A stretch of 64,000 nt of DNA, taken from NCBI RefSeq assembly GCF_030283145.1, contig NZ_JASNWE010000001.1:1487751-1551750 (forward strand), read 5' to 3'. The position numbers and the translations under genes were made by a program. Of the stretch, positions 24,992 through 34,800 are shown piece by piece. This DNA is from Actinomadura xylanilytica (GTDB lineage Bacteria; Actinomycetota; Actinomycetes; Streptosporangiales; Streptosporangiaceae). The first letter of the stretch is position 1. Every line of letters begins with the position of its first letter. The notes beneath the pieces were generated by a model. That model was not told the origin of the DNA. It did not search any database and saw nothing but the letters and a program-made list of their open reading frames with translations.

Positions 24992-25837
24992 GTGAGTCCC
25001 GAAAGCCAGGCATCCGAGGCACTTCCGTCGCGGCGCCGCCGTATCCCCCGCGGCGGCCGACATCGCGGCGACGAATCCTTCCTGCTGCCACCCGGCTCCC
25101 CCGCCCTCGTACTCGCGGTCCCCGGTACCGCCCGCGGCGCCGGCGCCGCGGTCGCGGCCGAACTCGCCCGGCTCGTCGAGCTGGAGCACACCGGCCAGCC
25201 GACCCACCTCGGGTTTCTGGAGGGCGACGAGGCGAGCCTGCGTGCGGTCCTGTCCGGGCTGCGGCAGCAACGTCAGGACGAACCGGCGGCGGTGGTGGTG
25301 CCGCTGATCACCGGCCCCGATCCCGCGCGGGAGGCGGCGGTCCGCGAGAGCGTGGCGGCGGCGCCGGTCCCGACGGTGGCCGCCGGCCCGCTCGGCCCGC
25401 ACCCGCTCCTCGCCGAGGCGCTGCACGACCGGCTCTCCGACGCGGGCCTGGCCCGCGCCGACCGGATCCGGATGATGACGATGGTGACCGCCGTGTCGGG
25501 CGTCATCGTGGCCACCCCCGGCGACGCGACGGCGGTCCGGCAGGCCGAGGTGACCAGCGTGCTGCTCGCCTCCCGGCTGGCCGCGCCGGTCTTCACCGCC
25601 GCGCTGGACGACGAGGCCGGGGTCAAGGCCGCCGCCGAGCAGCTGCGCACCTCCGGGGCCAGCACGCTCGCCGTGGCGCCCCACCTGATCGGCCCCGAGG
25701 CGCAGGGCGAGCGGGTCGCCGCCGCGGCGGCGATCGCGGGTGCCGGCCACTCCGCTCCCCTCGGCGCGCACCCGGCCCTGGCCCGCCTGGCCGCGCTGCG
25801 CTACGTCGAGGCCCTGTCGAACGCCCTGGGCGCCTGA
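24992..25837 (+). CDS. Degenerate sirohydrochlorin chelatase (CbiX)-like protein
   Basis: A 281-residue protein with the two-lobe CbiX/SirB layout: PALVLAVPGTARGAGAAVAA, VVVPLITGPDPAREAAV, GPLGPHPLLAEALHDRL, then a second lobe ending in GAHPALARLAALRYVEAL. Active chelatases have a His in the first box (AHGTR) and another after the VPL strand; here these positions read VPGTA (Pro44) and GPDPA. Loss of both metal-site histidines argues against chelatase activity. The GTG start is chosen because the preceding part of the frame looks non-coding. It may bind a tetrapyrrole or be a regulatory relative; the true function is unknown. Confidence 0.72.
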   Translation: MSPESQASEALPSRRRRIPRGGRHRGDESFLLPPGSPALVLAVPGTARGAGAAVAAELARLVELEHTGQPTHLGFLEGDEASLRAVLSGLRQQRQDEPAAVVVPLITGPDPAREAAVRESVAAAPVPTVAAGPLGPHPLLAEALHDRLSDAGLARADRIRMMTMVTAVSGVIVATPGDATAVRQAEVTSVLLASRLAAPVFTAALDDEAGVKAAAEQLRTSGASTLAVAPHLIGPEAQGERVAAAAAIAGAGHSAPLGAHPALARLAALRYVEALSNALGA

Positions 25838-25851
25838 CCCGGCCCGCGCGG

Positions 25852-25889
25852 CGGTGCCGCCCTCCGCAGAATTCGAGAGGGCGGCACCC
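25852..25889. terminator. Bidirectional hairpin terminator
   Basis: Perfect 13-bp stem (GGGTGCCGCCCTC-type arms; core GGTGCCGCCCTC/GAGGGCGGCACC) with a 12-nt loop, between the convergent CbiX-like and crotonase genes. Confidence 0.7.
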
Positions 25890-25966
25890 CGGCGCGGACG
25901 CGGCCGGACGCGGGCAGGCCACCGTCCGACGCCGGTCGGCCGGACCGGAGCGAGAACGCGGCCGGG

Positions 25967-26761
25967 TCAGCGGTTTCCGAACTCCGGCGGGCGCTTCTGC
26001 ATGGTCGCGGCCATGCCCTCGGTCAGGTCCTCGGTGAAGAAGGCCAGCGTCTGGATCCCGGTCTCCACGGCGACCTGCCGGCGCAGGCCCGGCGCGTCCA
26101 GCGACATGTTGAGGAGCTCCTTGGTGCGCCGCAGCCCGTACGGCGACTTGGCGAGCAGCTCCGCGGCGAGCGCGTGGGCGCCCTCCAGGTCGCGGCCCTC
26201 GTCGGCGAGCTCGGTGACCAGGCCCAGCCGGTCCGCCTCGGTGACGTCCAGCCGCTGCGCCCGGTAGAAGATCTCGGCCGCCTTGGCCGGGCCCACCAGC
26301 CGCGGCAGCAGCCACGACAGCCCGCAGTCGCCCGCGGACAGCCCGAGGTCGACGAACGGGACGACGAACCGGGTGGTCGGGTCGGCGACCCGCAGGTCGC
26401 AGGCGAGGGCCCAGGAGACTCCCATCCCCGCGACCGGGCCGTGCAGCGCCGCAATGACCGGCTGGGGGATCTCCCGCAGCCGCGCGGTCACCTCGCCGCC
26501 GCGTCCGATGCCCCGGTAGATGCGCTGGACGCGGCCCTCGTCGCCGCCGCCGGGGTCGCCGCCCTGGAGGTCCATGCCCGAGCAGAACCCGCGGCCCTCG
26601 CCGGTGAGCACGACGACCCTGGTGTCCGGGTCGCGCATCAGCCCGTTGAGGACGTCGAGCATCTCCTCGGTCAGCGCGCCGGTGACCGCGTTGAGCCGCT
26701 CGGGGCGGGACAGGGTGACGGTGAGCACCCCGTCCCGCCGGTCGAGCTTGAGATCGCCCAT
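25967..26761 (-). CDS. Enoyl-CoA hydratase/isomerase (crotonase) family protein
   Basis: A 264-residue crotonase. CoA-binding and oxyanion segments are clear: VVLTGEGRGFCSGMDL (about 50-65) and AALHGPVAGMG (105-114). By my alignment to rat hydratase, the two catalytic glutamates are replaced (Ser116 and Phe136), with Asp138 and Asp145 nearby, so the reaction may be isomerisation or another crotonase step. The gene starts 4 nt after the stop of the SDR gene, forming a lipid-CoA degradation pair. An operator-like inverted repeat lies upstream of the pair. Confidence 0.88.
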   Translation of the reverse strand: MGDLKLDRRDGVLTVTLSRPERLNAVTGALTEEMLDVLNGLMRDPDTRVVVLTGEGRGFCSGMDLQGGDPGGGDEGRVQRIYRGIGRGGEVTARLREIPQPVIAALHGPVAGMGVSWALACDLRVADPTTRFVVPFVDLGLSAGDCGLSWLLPRLVGPAKAAEIFYRAQRLDVTEADRLGLVTELADEGRDLEGAHALAAELLAKSPYGLRRTKELLNMSLDAPGLRRQVAVETGIQTLAFFTEDLTEGMAATMQKRPPEFGNR

Positions 26762-26765
26762 CCGG

Positions 26766-27668
26766 TCAGGAGGTGAGCTGCTGGATGAGGGGGCCCATCT
26801 GCTCGCCCACGCTCTTGAAGACGGTGAGCGGGTCGGCCGCGTTGATCGCCGCCCAGTTGTCGCGGACGGACTCGACCGACAGCGTCTCCTTCCGCCCCCA
26901 GCCCGGCCCCTCCGCGACGAAGATCTTGGCGATCCGGCCGCCGCCGACGGTGTAGACCTCGCCCGAGTCCTCGTTGCTCTCGTGCACGAGGAAGGCGACC
27001 AGCGGGGTGACCTGGTCGACGCCGAGCTTCTCGGAGAAGTCGGCGGGCAGCAGGTCCTCGGTCATCCGGGTCCAGGCGACCGGGGCGATCGCGTTGGCCT
27101 TGATGTTGTACTTGGCGCCCTCCTGCGCGAGCGTCTTGGTGAAGCCCACCAGGCCCATTTTGGCCGTGGCGTAGTTGGCCTGGCCGAAGTTGCCGAACAG
27201 GCCCGCCGGGGACGAGGTGTTGACGATGCGGCCGTAGCCCTGCTCGCGCAGGTGCGCCCAGGCGGCGCTCGCCACCAGGAACGAGCCGCGCAGGTGCACG
27301 GCGATGACCCCGTCGAACTCCTCGGGGGTCATGTTCTTGAACGACCTGTCGCGCAGGATGCCGGCGTTGTTGACGACGATGTCGATCTTGCCGAAGGCGT
27401 CCACCGCGGTCTTGATGATCGCCTGGGCGCCCTCGGGGGTGGCGACGTTGTCGGGGTTCGCGACCGCCTCGCCGCCGTTCTTCTTGATCTCCTCGACGAC
27501 CTCCTGGGCCGGCCCGGCGGAGGCGCCGACGCCGGACCGGTCCCCGCCGAGGTCGTTCACGACGACCTTGGCGCCGCGCGCCGCCAGCTCCAGCGCGTGC
27601 TGGCGGCCGAGGCCGTGGCCCGCCCCGGTGACGACCGCGACCCGGCCGTCGTAGCGCAGTTCCGACAT
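26766..27668 (-). CDS. SDR-family 3-hydroxyacyl-CoA dehydrogenase-like protein
   Basis: A 300-residue short-chain dehydrogenase of the peroxisomal multifunctional-enzyme (17-beta-HSD type 4) type. Cofactor motif TGAGHGLG (14-21), acidic NDLGGDRSGVG after beta 2, NNAG (100-103), Ser152/153, and catalytic Tyr166-Lys170 (YATAK). The long C-terminal extension after the fold (LLPADFSEKLGVDQVTPLVA) is typical of this subfamily. It likely oxidises a 3-hydroxyacyl-CoA, feeding the crotonase encoded just downstream. GAGGAG lies 6 nt before the ATG at 27668. Confidence 0.9.
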   Translation of the reverse strand: MSELRYDGRVAVVTGAGHGLGRQHALELAARGAKVVVNDLGGDRSGVGASAGPAQEVVEEIKKNGGEAVANPDNVATPEGAQAIIKTAVDAFGKIDIVVNNAGILRDRSFKNMTPEEFDGVIAVHLRGSFLVASAAWAHLREQGYGRIVNTSSPAGLFGNFGQANYATAKMGLVGFTKTLAQEGAKYNIKANAIAPVAWTRMTEDLLPADFSEKLGVDQVTPLVAFLVHESNEDSGEVYTVGGGRIAKIFVAEGPGWGRKETLSVESVRDNWAAINAADPLTVFKSVGEQMGPLIQQLTS

Positions 27669-27705
27669 CCCTGTCTCCTCACATCGCACCGACTACGTCC
27701 CCCTA

Positions 27706-27726
27706 GGTAACCACCAAGGGGTTACC
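27706..27726. promoter_or_regulatory. Operator-like inverted repeat GGTAACC-N7-GGTTACC
   Basis: Perfect 7-bp inverted repeat with a 7-bp spacer, 38 bp upstream of the SDR start and within the 260-bp divergent gap. A GGTACC palindrome follows 5 bp later. The spacing suits a TetR-family dimer. The regulator is not in the window as far as I can tell. Confidence 0.5.
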
Positions 27727-27928
27727 CAGTGGTACCACCTAACCGAATCCCGCTCGGCTTTGCCCCCGCCCTCGAAAGTTGCGGCAAATACTGCATTTGA
27801 CGTGAACCACGGCGTAGTGTCCACACGTCTCCACAGCGCGCCATCGCCCAGCCATCGCCCAGCCGTCACCGGCCGTCGCCGGCCACCGCGGCCGTCGCCG
27901 CCGCGAGGAGCACGGAGGACCCGTCCCT

Positions 27929-29020
27929 ATGAACCAGGCCCCCGCGCACCGCCGGTCCGACGGCCGCCCGCTCCGCGTCGTGCAGTGGGCGACCGGCGCG
28001 GTCGGCCGCAGCGTGATCCGCGGCGTGCTGGACCGTCCCGGGCTCGAACTCGCGGGCGTCCGGGTGTTCTCCCCCGCCAAGGACGGCGTCGACGCCGGCG
28101 TCCTGGCCGGACGCGACCCCATCGGCGTGACCGCCACCACCGACACCGCCGAGATCCTCGACCTGGACGCCGACTGCGTCGTGCACGCCCCCGGGCAGCT
28201 CGGTCAGCCGTACGGCGACCTCGACACGGTCTGCGCGCTGCTGGCCTCGGGCAAGAACGTCATCTCCCTGACCGGCCTGGTCTACCCGTACGCCCAGGGC
28301 CCGGGACTGGTGGCCGAACTGGAGGACGCGTGCAAGCGCGGCGGCGGCGTCTCGGTGCACGGCAGCGGCGTCAACCCCGGCTTCATGGCCGACCTCATGC
28401 CGCTCGTCCTGTCCCGCCTGTCCCGGCAGATCACCCACGTGTACGCGCGCGAGTGCTCGGACTTCGCCGGGCACCCGTCCTGGCGGATGGTGCACGACAT
28501 GGTGGGCTTCGCCAAGACCGAGGAGTCGTACCTGCGCTCCCTGCGGCCGGCCCGCACCATGATGCGGGCGGGCTTCGCCGAGAGCCTGCACCTGGTCGCG
28601 GCCGGGCTCGGGATCGAACTGGACGAGGTGGACGTCGACGTCGACCACCGGCTGGCCCGCCACGACTTCACCATCGCGGCCGGACGGGTGCCGAAGGGCA
28701 CCGTCGCGGCGGCCCGGTGGACCTTCAGCGGGCTGGTCGACGGCCATCCGGTGATCACCATCGAGGCGGTGCACAAGGCCGACGCCAGCCAGGTCACCGA
28801 CTGGGGCGGCCCCGGGTACGCGGTCCGCGTGCACGGCCGCCCGTCGATCACCCTGACCACCGACGAGGACTGGGTCTCCAACGGGATCTCGGCCGCGGCG
28901 GCGCACGCGCTCAACGCGATCCCCGTGGTGTGCGCGGCGGCCCCGGGCATCCGGACCTTCCTCGACCTGCCCCTGGTCACCGGCCGCGCGAGCGTCCCCA
29001 CCCGCGCCACCGCCTTCTGA
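27929..29020 (+). CDS. Dihydrodipicolinate-reductase-like NAD(P)-binding protein
   Basis: A 363-residue oxidoreductase-like protein. N-terminal Rossmann motif RVVQWATGAVGRSVIRGV, then DCVVHAP, GKNVISLTGLVYP and the GSGVNPGFMADLMPL box typical of the dihydrodipicolinate reductase/2,4-diaminopentanoate dehydrogenase group often found near actinobacterial lipid or steroid genes. True DapB is shorter (about 250 residues), so lysine synthesis is unlikely. It is divergent from the SDR/crotonase pair and may share its operator, suggesting a common lipid or ketone pathway. Substrate unknown. Confidence 0.8.
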   Translation: MNQAPAHRRSDGRPLRVVQWATGAVGRSVIRGVLDRPGLELAGVRVFSPAKDGVDAGVLAGRDPIGVTATTDTAEILDLDADCVVHAPGQLGQPYGDLDTVCALLASGKNVISLTGLVYPYAQGPGLVAELEDACKRGGGVSVHGSGVNPGFMADLMPLVLSRLSRQITHVYARECSDFAGHPSWRMVHDMVGFAKTEESYLRSLRPARTMMRAGFAESLHLVAAGLGIELDEVDVDVDHRLARHDFTIAAGRVPKGTVAAARWTFSGLVDGHPVITIEAVHKADASQVTDWGGPGYAVRVHGRPSITLTTDEDWVSNGISAAAAHALNAIPVVCAAAPGIRTFLDLPLVTGRASVPTRATAF

Positions 29021-29061
29021 CCCGCCGTGACCCACCGCCGTTCCGGCCACCGCCCTGGACG

Positions 29062-29081
29062 GGATCCGGAGACCGGGATCC
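29062..29081. terminator. Weak hairpin between convergent genes
   Basis: GGATCCGG and CC(G)GGATCC form an 8-bp stem with one bulged G and an AGA loop, in the gap between the DapB-like and DedA genes. It doubles as two direct GGGATCCGG repeats. Tentative. Confidence 0.35.
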
Positions 29082-29095
29082 GGCGGGCGGATCGG

Positions 29096-29755
29096 TCAGG
29101 GCCGGGACTGCTCCAGCGGAACCCCCTCGGCCCTGGCGTCCGCCTCTTCGGCGGCCTCGCGCCGGTGCCTGCGGACGCTCCACACGATCAGCGCCACGAC
29201 CGCGAGGACCGCGAGCCCGATCGCCAGCCCCCGGCCCGCGAGCTTGGCCGCGTGCTCGAACGCCGCCCCGGCGAAGTAGCCGCCGAACGTGAAGGTCGCC
29301 ACCCAGGCGACGCCGCCGATCAGGTTGTACGCCAGGAACTTCGGATAGGGCAGCTTGGAGCTGCCCACCAGCGCGGGCATCAGCGCCCGCAGCAGCGCGG
29401 TGAAACGTCCGATGAACACCGCGAACGCGCCGCGCCGGCGGATGAGGTCCTGGGCCTTGCCGACCTTGGACTCGTGCCGCTTCATCGCCTTGGTCTCCAG
29501 CAGCCTGGGCCCGTACCGGCGGCCGATCTCGTAGCCGACCGAGTCGCCCACCACCGCCGCGACCACCGCCACGGCCAGCAGCACCGGCATCGACAGCTTG
29601 CCCTGGCTGGCCAGCACGCCGCCGACCACGATCGCGGTCTCGCCCGGGAACACGAACCCGAAGAACAGCGCCGCCTCGGCGAACACCAGGCCGGCGATGA
29701 GAAGGTAGATCAGTGCGGGGGGCAGGCCGTCCACCAGGACATTGAAGTTCTCCAT
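29096..29755 (-). CDS. DedA-family membrane protein
   Basis: A 219-residue membrane protein of the DedA/VTT family. It has the membrane-embedded acidic box ALFFGFVFPGETAIVVGG, the GDSVGYEIGRRYG stretch and the conserved FIGRFTALLRALMPALVG with the two functional arginines, followed by two C-terminal helices. Members move or scramble phospholipid or undecaprenyl-phosphate carriers and support envelope homeostasis. Two adjacent ATGs are possible; the second has GGGGGAG at 5 nt. The tail after the last helix is charged (RRHRREAAEEADARAEG). Confidence 0.9.
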   Translation of the reverse strand: MENFNVLVDGLPPALIYLLIAGLVFAEAALFFGFVFPGETAIVVGGVLASQGKLSMPVLLAVAVVAAVVGDSVGYEIGRRYGPRLLETKAMKRHESKVGKAQDLIRRRGAFAVFIGRFTALLRALMPALVGSSKLPYPKFLAYNLIGGVAWVATFTFGGYFAGAAFEHAAKLAGRGLAIGLAVLAVVALIVWSVRRHRREAAEEADARAEGVPLEQSRP

Positions 29756-29943
29756 CATGGCTCCCCCGCCACCTCATCCCGTCCGGCCCGTACTCGCGGG
29801 CCCGCCTGTGTGAGTGCCACCCGGCCGTGCACGCCCGCCGGTGCTGTTTCCACCCGCGCGCAGAGGGTTATCGTATCCGCGAGGGCTCCCGACCCGGATC
29901 CCCCGCAAGGACTACCGAGCGTCGACCCCAGGAGGAGCGGGGC

Positions 29944-30864
29944 ATGACCGCACAGGAGATATCGAGCGGCCGGTTCGTCCGCCAGGCCAACCGCTTCACC
30001 GGCATGATCACCGCCGACGGCTCCAGCGGGTTCACCGCCGAGCCGGGCCGCTACCGGCTGCTGGTCTCCTACGCCTGCCCCTGGGCGCACCGGACGCTGA
30101 TCGTCCGCCGGCTGCTCGGCCTGGAAGAGGTGATCGGCCTCGGGGTGGTCGACCCGATCCGCGACGACCGCGGCTGGCGGTTCCCCGAACCCGACCCGGT
30201 GACCGGCGCGACGTTCCTGTCCGAGCTCTACCTGGCCACCGACCCGTCCTACGAGGGCCGCTACACGGTGCCGTGCGTCTGGGACACGGTGACCGGCACG
30301 ATGGTGACCAACGACTTCCCGATGATCACCACCATGATGGAGACCGAGTTCGCCGCCCACCACCGGGACGGCGCGCCCGACCTCTACCCCGAGGCCCTGC
30401 GCCCGGAGATCGACGAGCTGAACGAGCTGGTCTACACGACCGTCAACAACGGGGTCTACAAGGCCGGGTTCGCCACCTCCCAGGACGCCTACGAAGAGGC
30501 GTTCGACGCCCTGTTCGACACATTCGGACTGCTGGAGGAGCGGCTGGCCGGGCGGCGCTACCTGCTCGGCGACCGGCTGACCGAGGCCGACGTGCGGCTC
30601 TACCCCACGCTGGCCCGGTTCGACCCGGTCTACTTCTCCCATTTCAAGTGCAACCTGCGGAGACTCGCCGATCATCCCCATCTCTGGGCGTACGCGCGCG
30701 ACCTCTACTCGCTGCCGGCCTTCGGCGGCACCACCGACTTCGACCACATCAAGCGGCACTACTACGTGACGCAGCGCAACATCAATCCGTCCGGGGTCGT
30801 GCCCAAGGGCCCGCTCCTCGACTGGACCGCCCCGCACGGCCGGGACCGCCTCGGCGGCGCCTGA
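29944..30864 (+). CDS. Glutathionyl-hydroquinone reductase-like thiol transferase (YqjG/ECM4 family)
   Basis: A 306-residue Xi-class GST-like protein. The thioredoxin-fold active box is SYACPWAHRT with Cys45; VTNDFPMITTMME and the C-terminal YPTLARFDPVYFSHFKCN helix region complete the family pattern. GGAGGAG precedes the ATG. In organisms with glutathione these enzymes remove glutathione from hydroquinones; actinomycetes use mycothiol instead, so the natural thiol is probably mycothiol. Monocistronic as far as visible. Confidence 0.9.
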   Translation: MTAQEISSGRFVRQANRFTGMITADGSSGFTAEPGRYRLLVSYACPWAHRTLIVRRLLGLEEVIGLGVVDPIRDDRGWRFPEPDPVTGATFLSELYLATDPSYEGRYTVPCVWDTVTGTMVTNDFPMITTMMETEFAAHHRDGAPDLYPEALRPEIDELNELVYTTVNNGVYKAGFATSQDAYEEAFDALFDTFGLLEERLAGRRYLLGDRLTEADVRLYPTLARFDPVYFSHFKCNLRRLADHPHLWAYARDLYSLPAFGGTTDFDHIKRHYYVTQRNINPSGVVPKGPLLDWTAPHGRDRLGGA

Positions 30865-31057
30865 AGCCCTTTCCCCGACGACTCGAGAACGGCCCGGGGA
30901 CGGCCCTCCGACGGCCACCGCCCGGCTCGCGGACGCCGCTCGCGGGCCTTTGGATCACAGGACGTCCCGACAATGTTCTGGAACGGTCATACGCGGCCGT
31001 TATGCTGACGGGCTCTAAGCCGGAACGCAGTGACAGGACAGGAAAGGCCCCCCGACG

Positions 31058-31729
31058 ATGCGCAGTTCGTTCTTCGGAAACATGGACCAGGGACAGCAGC
31101 TCCCCGGCCACTTCGCCCTCCAGAATTCCAAGATGCTCCGGGTCCACCTCAACGGAGACGTCCTGGCGCGCCAGGGGTCCATGGTCGCCTTCCAGGGGCA
31201 GATGGACTTCGACTACGAGGGCGCCGGCGGCATCGGCAAGTTCATCAAGAAGGCCGTCACCGGCGAGGGCGTGCCGACCATGCGCGTCAAGGGCCAGGGC
31301 CTGCTGTTCGTGGCCAACGACGCCGACGACATCCACCTGTTCTACCTGGAGAACGAGGGGATCACCGTCAACGGCGCCAACATCCTGGCCTACGACGCGC
31401 ACCTCCAGTCCGACATCCAGCGCGTCCAGGGCGCGGGCATGATGGCGGGCGGCCTGTTCAACACCACTCTGACCGGCACCGGCTGGGTGGCGCTCACCAC
31501 ACACGGCACCCCGGTCATGCTCGACGCGAGCCGCGCCCCGACGTTCGCCGACGGGCAGTCGGCCGTGGCGTGGAGCACCAGCCTCCAGGTCGGCGTCAAC
31601 CGCACCCTCAAGGCGGGCGCCCTCATCGGACGCGGTAGCGGCGAAGCGATGCAATTGGCCTACCAAGGCCAGGGCTTCGTGCTGGTCCAGGCCAGCGAGG
31701 GCCCCACAGTGCCCACGCACTCGCACTGA
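31058..31729 (+). CDS. AIM24-family protein
   Basis: A 223-residue AIM24 protein with the double beta-barrel repeats of the family: SKMLRVHLNGDVLARQGSMV, GEGVPTMRVKGQGLLFVAND, IHLFYLENEGITVNG, ALTTHGTPVMLDA. Bacterial AIM24 proteins have no settled function; the yeast namesake affects mitochondrial architecture. The ATG has AGGAAAGG upstream. A terminator hairpin follows and kgd begins 160 nt downstream, so it is probably a separate unit. Confidence 0.88.
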   Translation: MRSSFFGNMDQGQQLPGHFALQNSKMLRVHLNGDVLARQGSMVAFQGQMDFDYEGAGGIGKFIKKAVTGEGVPTMRVKGQGLLFVANDADDIHLFYLENEGITVNGANILAYDAHLQSDIQRVQGAGMMAGGLFNTTLTGTGWVALTTHGTPVMLDASRAPTFADGQSAVAWSTSLQVGVNRTLKAGALIGRGSGEAMQLAYQGQGFVLVQASEGPTVPTHSH

Positions 31730-31738
31730 CCTGCGGTG

Positions 31739-31760
31739 CCGGCCCCCGGGCCGGGGCCGG
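31739..31760 (+). terminator. Hairpin after the AIM24 gene
   Basis: Perfect 8-bp stem CCGGCCCC/GGGGCCGG with a 6-nt loop, 9 nt after the stop. Confidence 0.5.
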
Positions 31761-31890
31761 GCGGAATCGCCGGTTTCCGGGGGTCGAGGGCGGGGGTCGT
31801 CCCATGCTGTCCTGGGTGAGGTGGAAGTGCGAGTAGCCTTGACTCGTCTCAGAACTCACCTGCGAGCTGCGGAAGAGGGCGATCTCCGCC

Positions 31891-34800
31891 GTGTCGACAG
31901 AGTCGTCGCAAACTAGTGCCGACCCCAAGAACACAGATTTCGGTGCCAACGAGTGGCTGGTCGACGAGCTGTACCAGAAGTACCTCGAAGACCCGAACTC
32001 GGTTGACGAAGCCTGGTGGAACTTCTTCGCGGACTACCAGCCGGACACCCGGCCGTCCGTGACCACCGCCTCCCCGGCGGGTCCCCAGGCCACCGGCGAA
32101 GCGGCCCCCCGGGCCGCCAACGGCACCGCGGCGGCTCCGCCGACAGCGACGCCGGCCGGGCCCGCCAAGGCCGCCCCCGCGGCCAAGGCCGGCGGCAAGG
32201 CCGCGGCCGGTGCCGCGTCGAAGCCCGCTCCTCCGCCGGTGCCCGCGGGCGCCGAGGAGGTACGGCTCCGCGGCGTCGCCGCGCGTACGGCCACCAATAT
32301 GGAGTCCAGCCTCACGGTGCCGACCGCGACGAGCGTGCGCGCGATCGCGGCCAAGCTGTTGATCGACAACCGCATTGTGATCAACAACCATTTGAAGCGC
32401 GGGCGGGGCGGCAAGGTCTCCTTCACCCACCTCATCGGCTACGCCATCGTCAAGGCGCTGGTGTCGATGCCGGAGATGAACTCCGCCTACACCGAGGTCG
32501 ACGGCAAGCCGGTGCTGATCAAGCCCGAGCACGTCAACTTCGGCCTGGCCATCGACCTCCAGAAGCCCGACGGGCAGCGGCAGCTCGTGGTGCCGAGCAT
32601 CAAGGCCGCCGAGACCCTCGACTTCCGCCAGTTCTGGGCGGCCTACGAGGAGATCGTGCGCAAGGCGCGCGGCAACAAGCTGACGCTCGACGATTTCCAG
32701 GGCACCACGATCAGCCTGACCAACCCGGGCACCATCGGTACCGTGCACTCGGTGCCGCGGCTGATGCCCGGCCAGGGCACGATCATCGGCGTCGGCGCGA
32801 TGGAGTACCCGGCCGAGTTCGCCGGCGCCTCGTCCGACACGCTGGCCCGGATGGGGATCAGCAAGGTCATGACGGTGACCTCCACCTATGACCACCGCAT
32901 CATCCAGGGTGCGCAGTCCGGCGACTTCCTGCGCCGGATCAACCATTTGCTGCTGGGCGAAGAGGACTTCTACGACGACATCTTCGAGGCCCTGCGGATC
33001 CCCTATGAGCCGGTGCGCTGGGTCAAGGACATCTCCGCGGGCCACGAGGACGACGTCGCCAAGGTCGCGCGGGTGCACGAGCTGATCCACGCCTACCGGG
33101 TCCGCGGCCACCTGATGGCCGACACCGACCCGCTGGAGTACAAGCAGCGCCGCCACCCCGACCTCGACATCCTCCAGCACGGCCTCACCCTGTGGGACCT
33201 CGAGCGCGAGTTCGCGACCGGCGGGTTCGGCGGCAAGCCGACCATGAAGCTGCGCGACATCCTCGGCGTGCTGCGGATGGCCTACTGCCGCACGGTCGGC
33301 ATCGAGTACATGCACATCCAGGACCCCGAGGAGCGCGCCTGGATCCAGGCCCGCGTCGAGGTCCCGCACGACAAGCCGTCGCGCGAGGAGCAGCTGCACG
33401 TGCTGCGCCGGCTCAACTCCGCCGAGGCGTTCGAGACGTTCCTCCAGACCAAGTTCGTCGGGCAGAAGCGGTTCTCCCTGGAGGGCGGCGAGTCGGTCAT
33501 CCCGCTGCTCGACTCGGTGATCTCCGCCGCGGCCAAGGCCGGCCTCGACGAGGTCGTGGTCGGGATGGCGCACCGCGGCCGGCTGAACGTGCTGGCCAAC
33601 ATCATCGGCAAGTCCTACGGGCAGATCTTCGGCGAGTTCGAGGGCAACCTCGACCCGCGCAGCGCGCAGGGCTCGGGCGATGTGAAGTACCACCTCGGCG
33701 CCGAGGGCGACTTCGTCGCGAGCGACGGCTCCCGGATCCACACCGAGCTGGTCGCCAACCCCTCCCACCTGGAGACGGTCGACCCGGTGCTGGAGGGCGT
33801 CGTCCGCGCCAAGCAGGACCTGCTGGACGTCGGCGAGGCCGGCTTCAGCGTGCTGCCGATGCTGGTCCACGGCGACGCGGCGTTCGCCGGGCAGGGCGTG
33901 GTCGCCGAGACCCTCAACCTGTCGCAGCTGCGCGGCTACCGCACCGGCGGCACCGTGCACGTGGTGATCAACAACCAGGTGGGCTTCACCACCGCGCCGG
34001 AGTACTCGCGGTCCAGCGTCTACTCCACCGACGTGGCCCGGATGATCCAGGCGCCGATCTTCCACGTCAACGGCGACGACCCGGAGACCTGCGCCCGGGT
34101 GGCGCGGCTGGCCTTCGAGTACCGGCAGACGTTCAAGAAGGACGTCGTCATCGACATGATCTGCTACCGGCGGCGCGGGCACAACGAGACCGACAACCCC
34201 TCGTTCACCCAGCCGGTGATGTACGACCTGATCGACGCCAAGCGCTCGGTGCGCAAGCTCTACACCGAGGCGCTGATCGGCCGCGGCGACATCACCGTCG
34301 AAGAGGCCGAGTCCGCGCTCCGCGACTACCAGGAGCAGCTCGAGCGGGCCTTCACCGAGACCCGCGAGGCGGTCAAGAAGCCGCTGGAGCCGGGCTCGGT
34401 GGTCAAGCCCGACGTCGAAGAGCGGATCCCGATCGACCACGGCTCGGCCGGCACGGCGATCTCCGCCGAGACGGTCAAGCGGATCATCGACACCCAGGTC
34501 AGCCTGCCCGAGGGCTTCAACGTGCACCCGCGGCTCCAGCCGATCCTGGCCCGCCGCGCCCAGATGGTCGAGGACGACGCGATCGACTGGGCCACCGGCG
34601 AGCTGTTCGCGATCGGCTCGCTGCTGATGGACGGCCGCCCGGTCCGGCTGGTCGGCCAGGACACCCGGCGCGGCACGTTCGGGCAGCGGCACTCGGTGCT
34701 GGTCGACCGCAAGACGGGCGAGGAGCACACCCCGCTCAAGCAGTTCGGCCAGGGCGTGTCGAAGTTCTACGTGCACGACTCGCTGCTCAGCGAGTACGCC

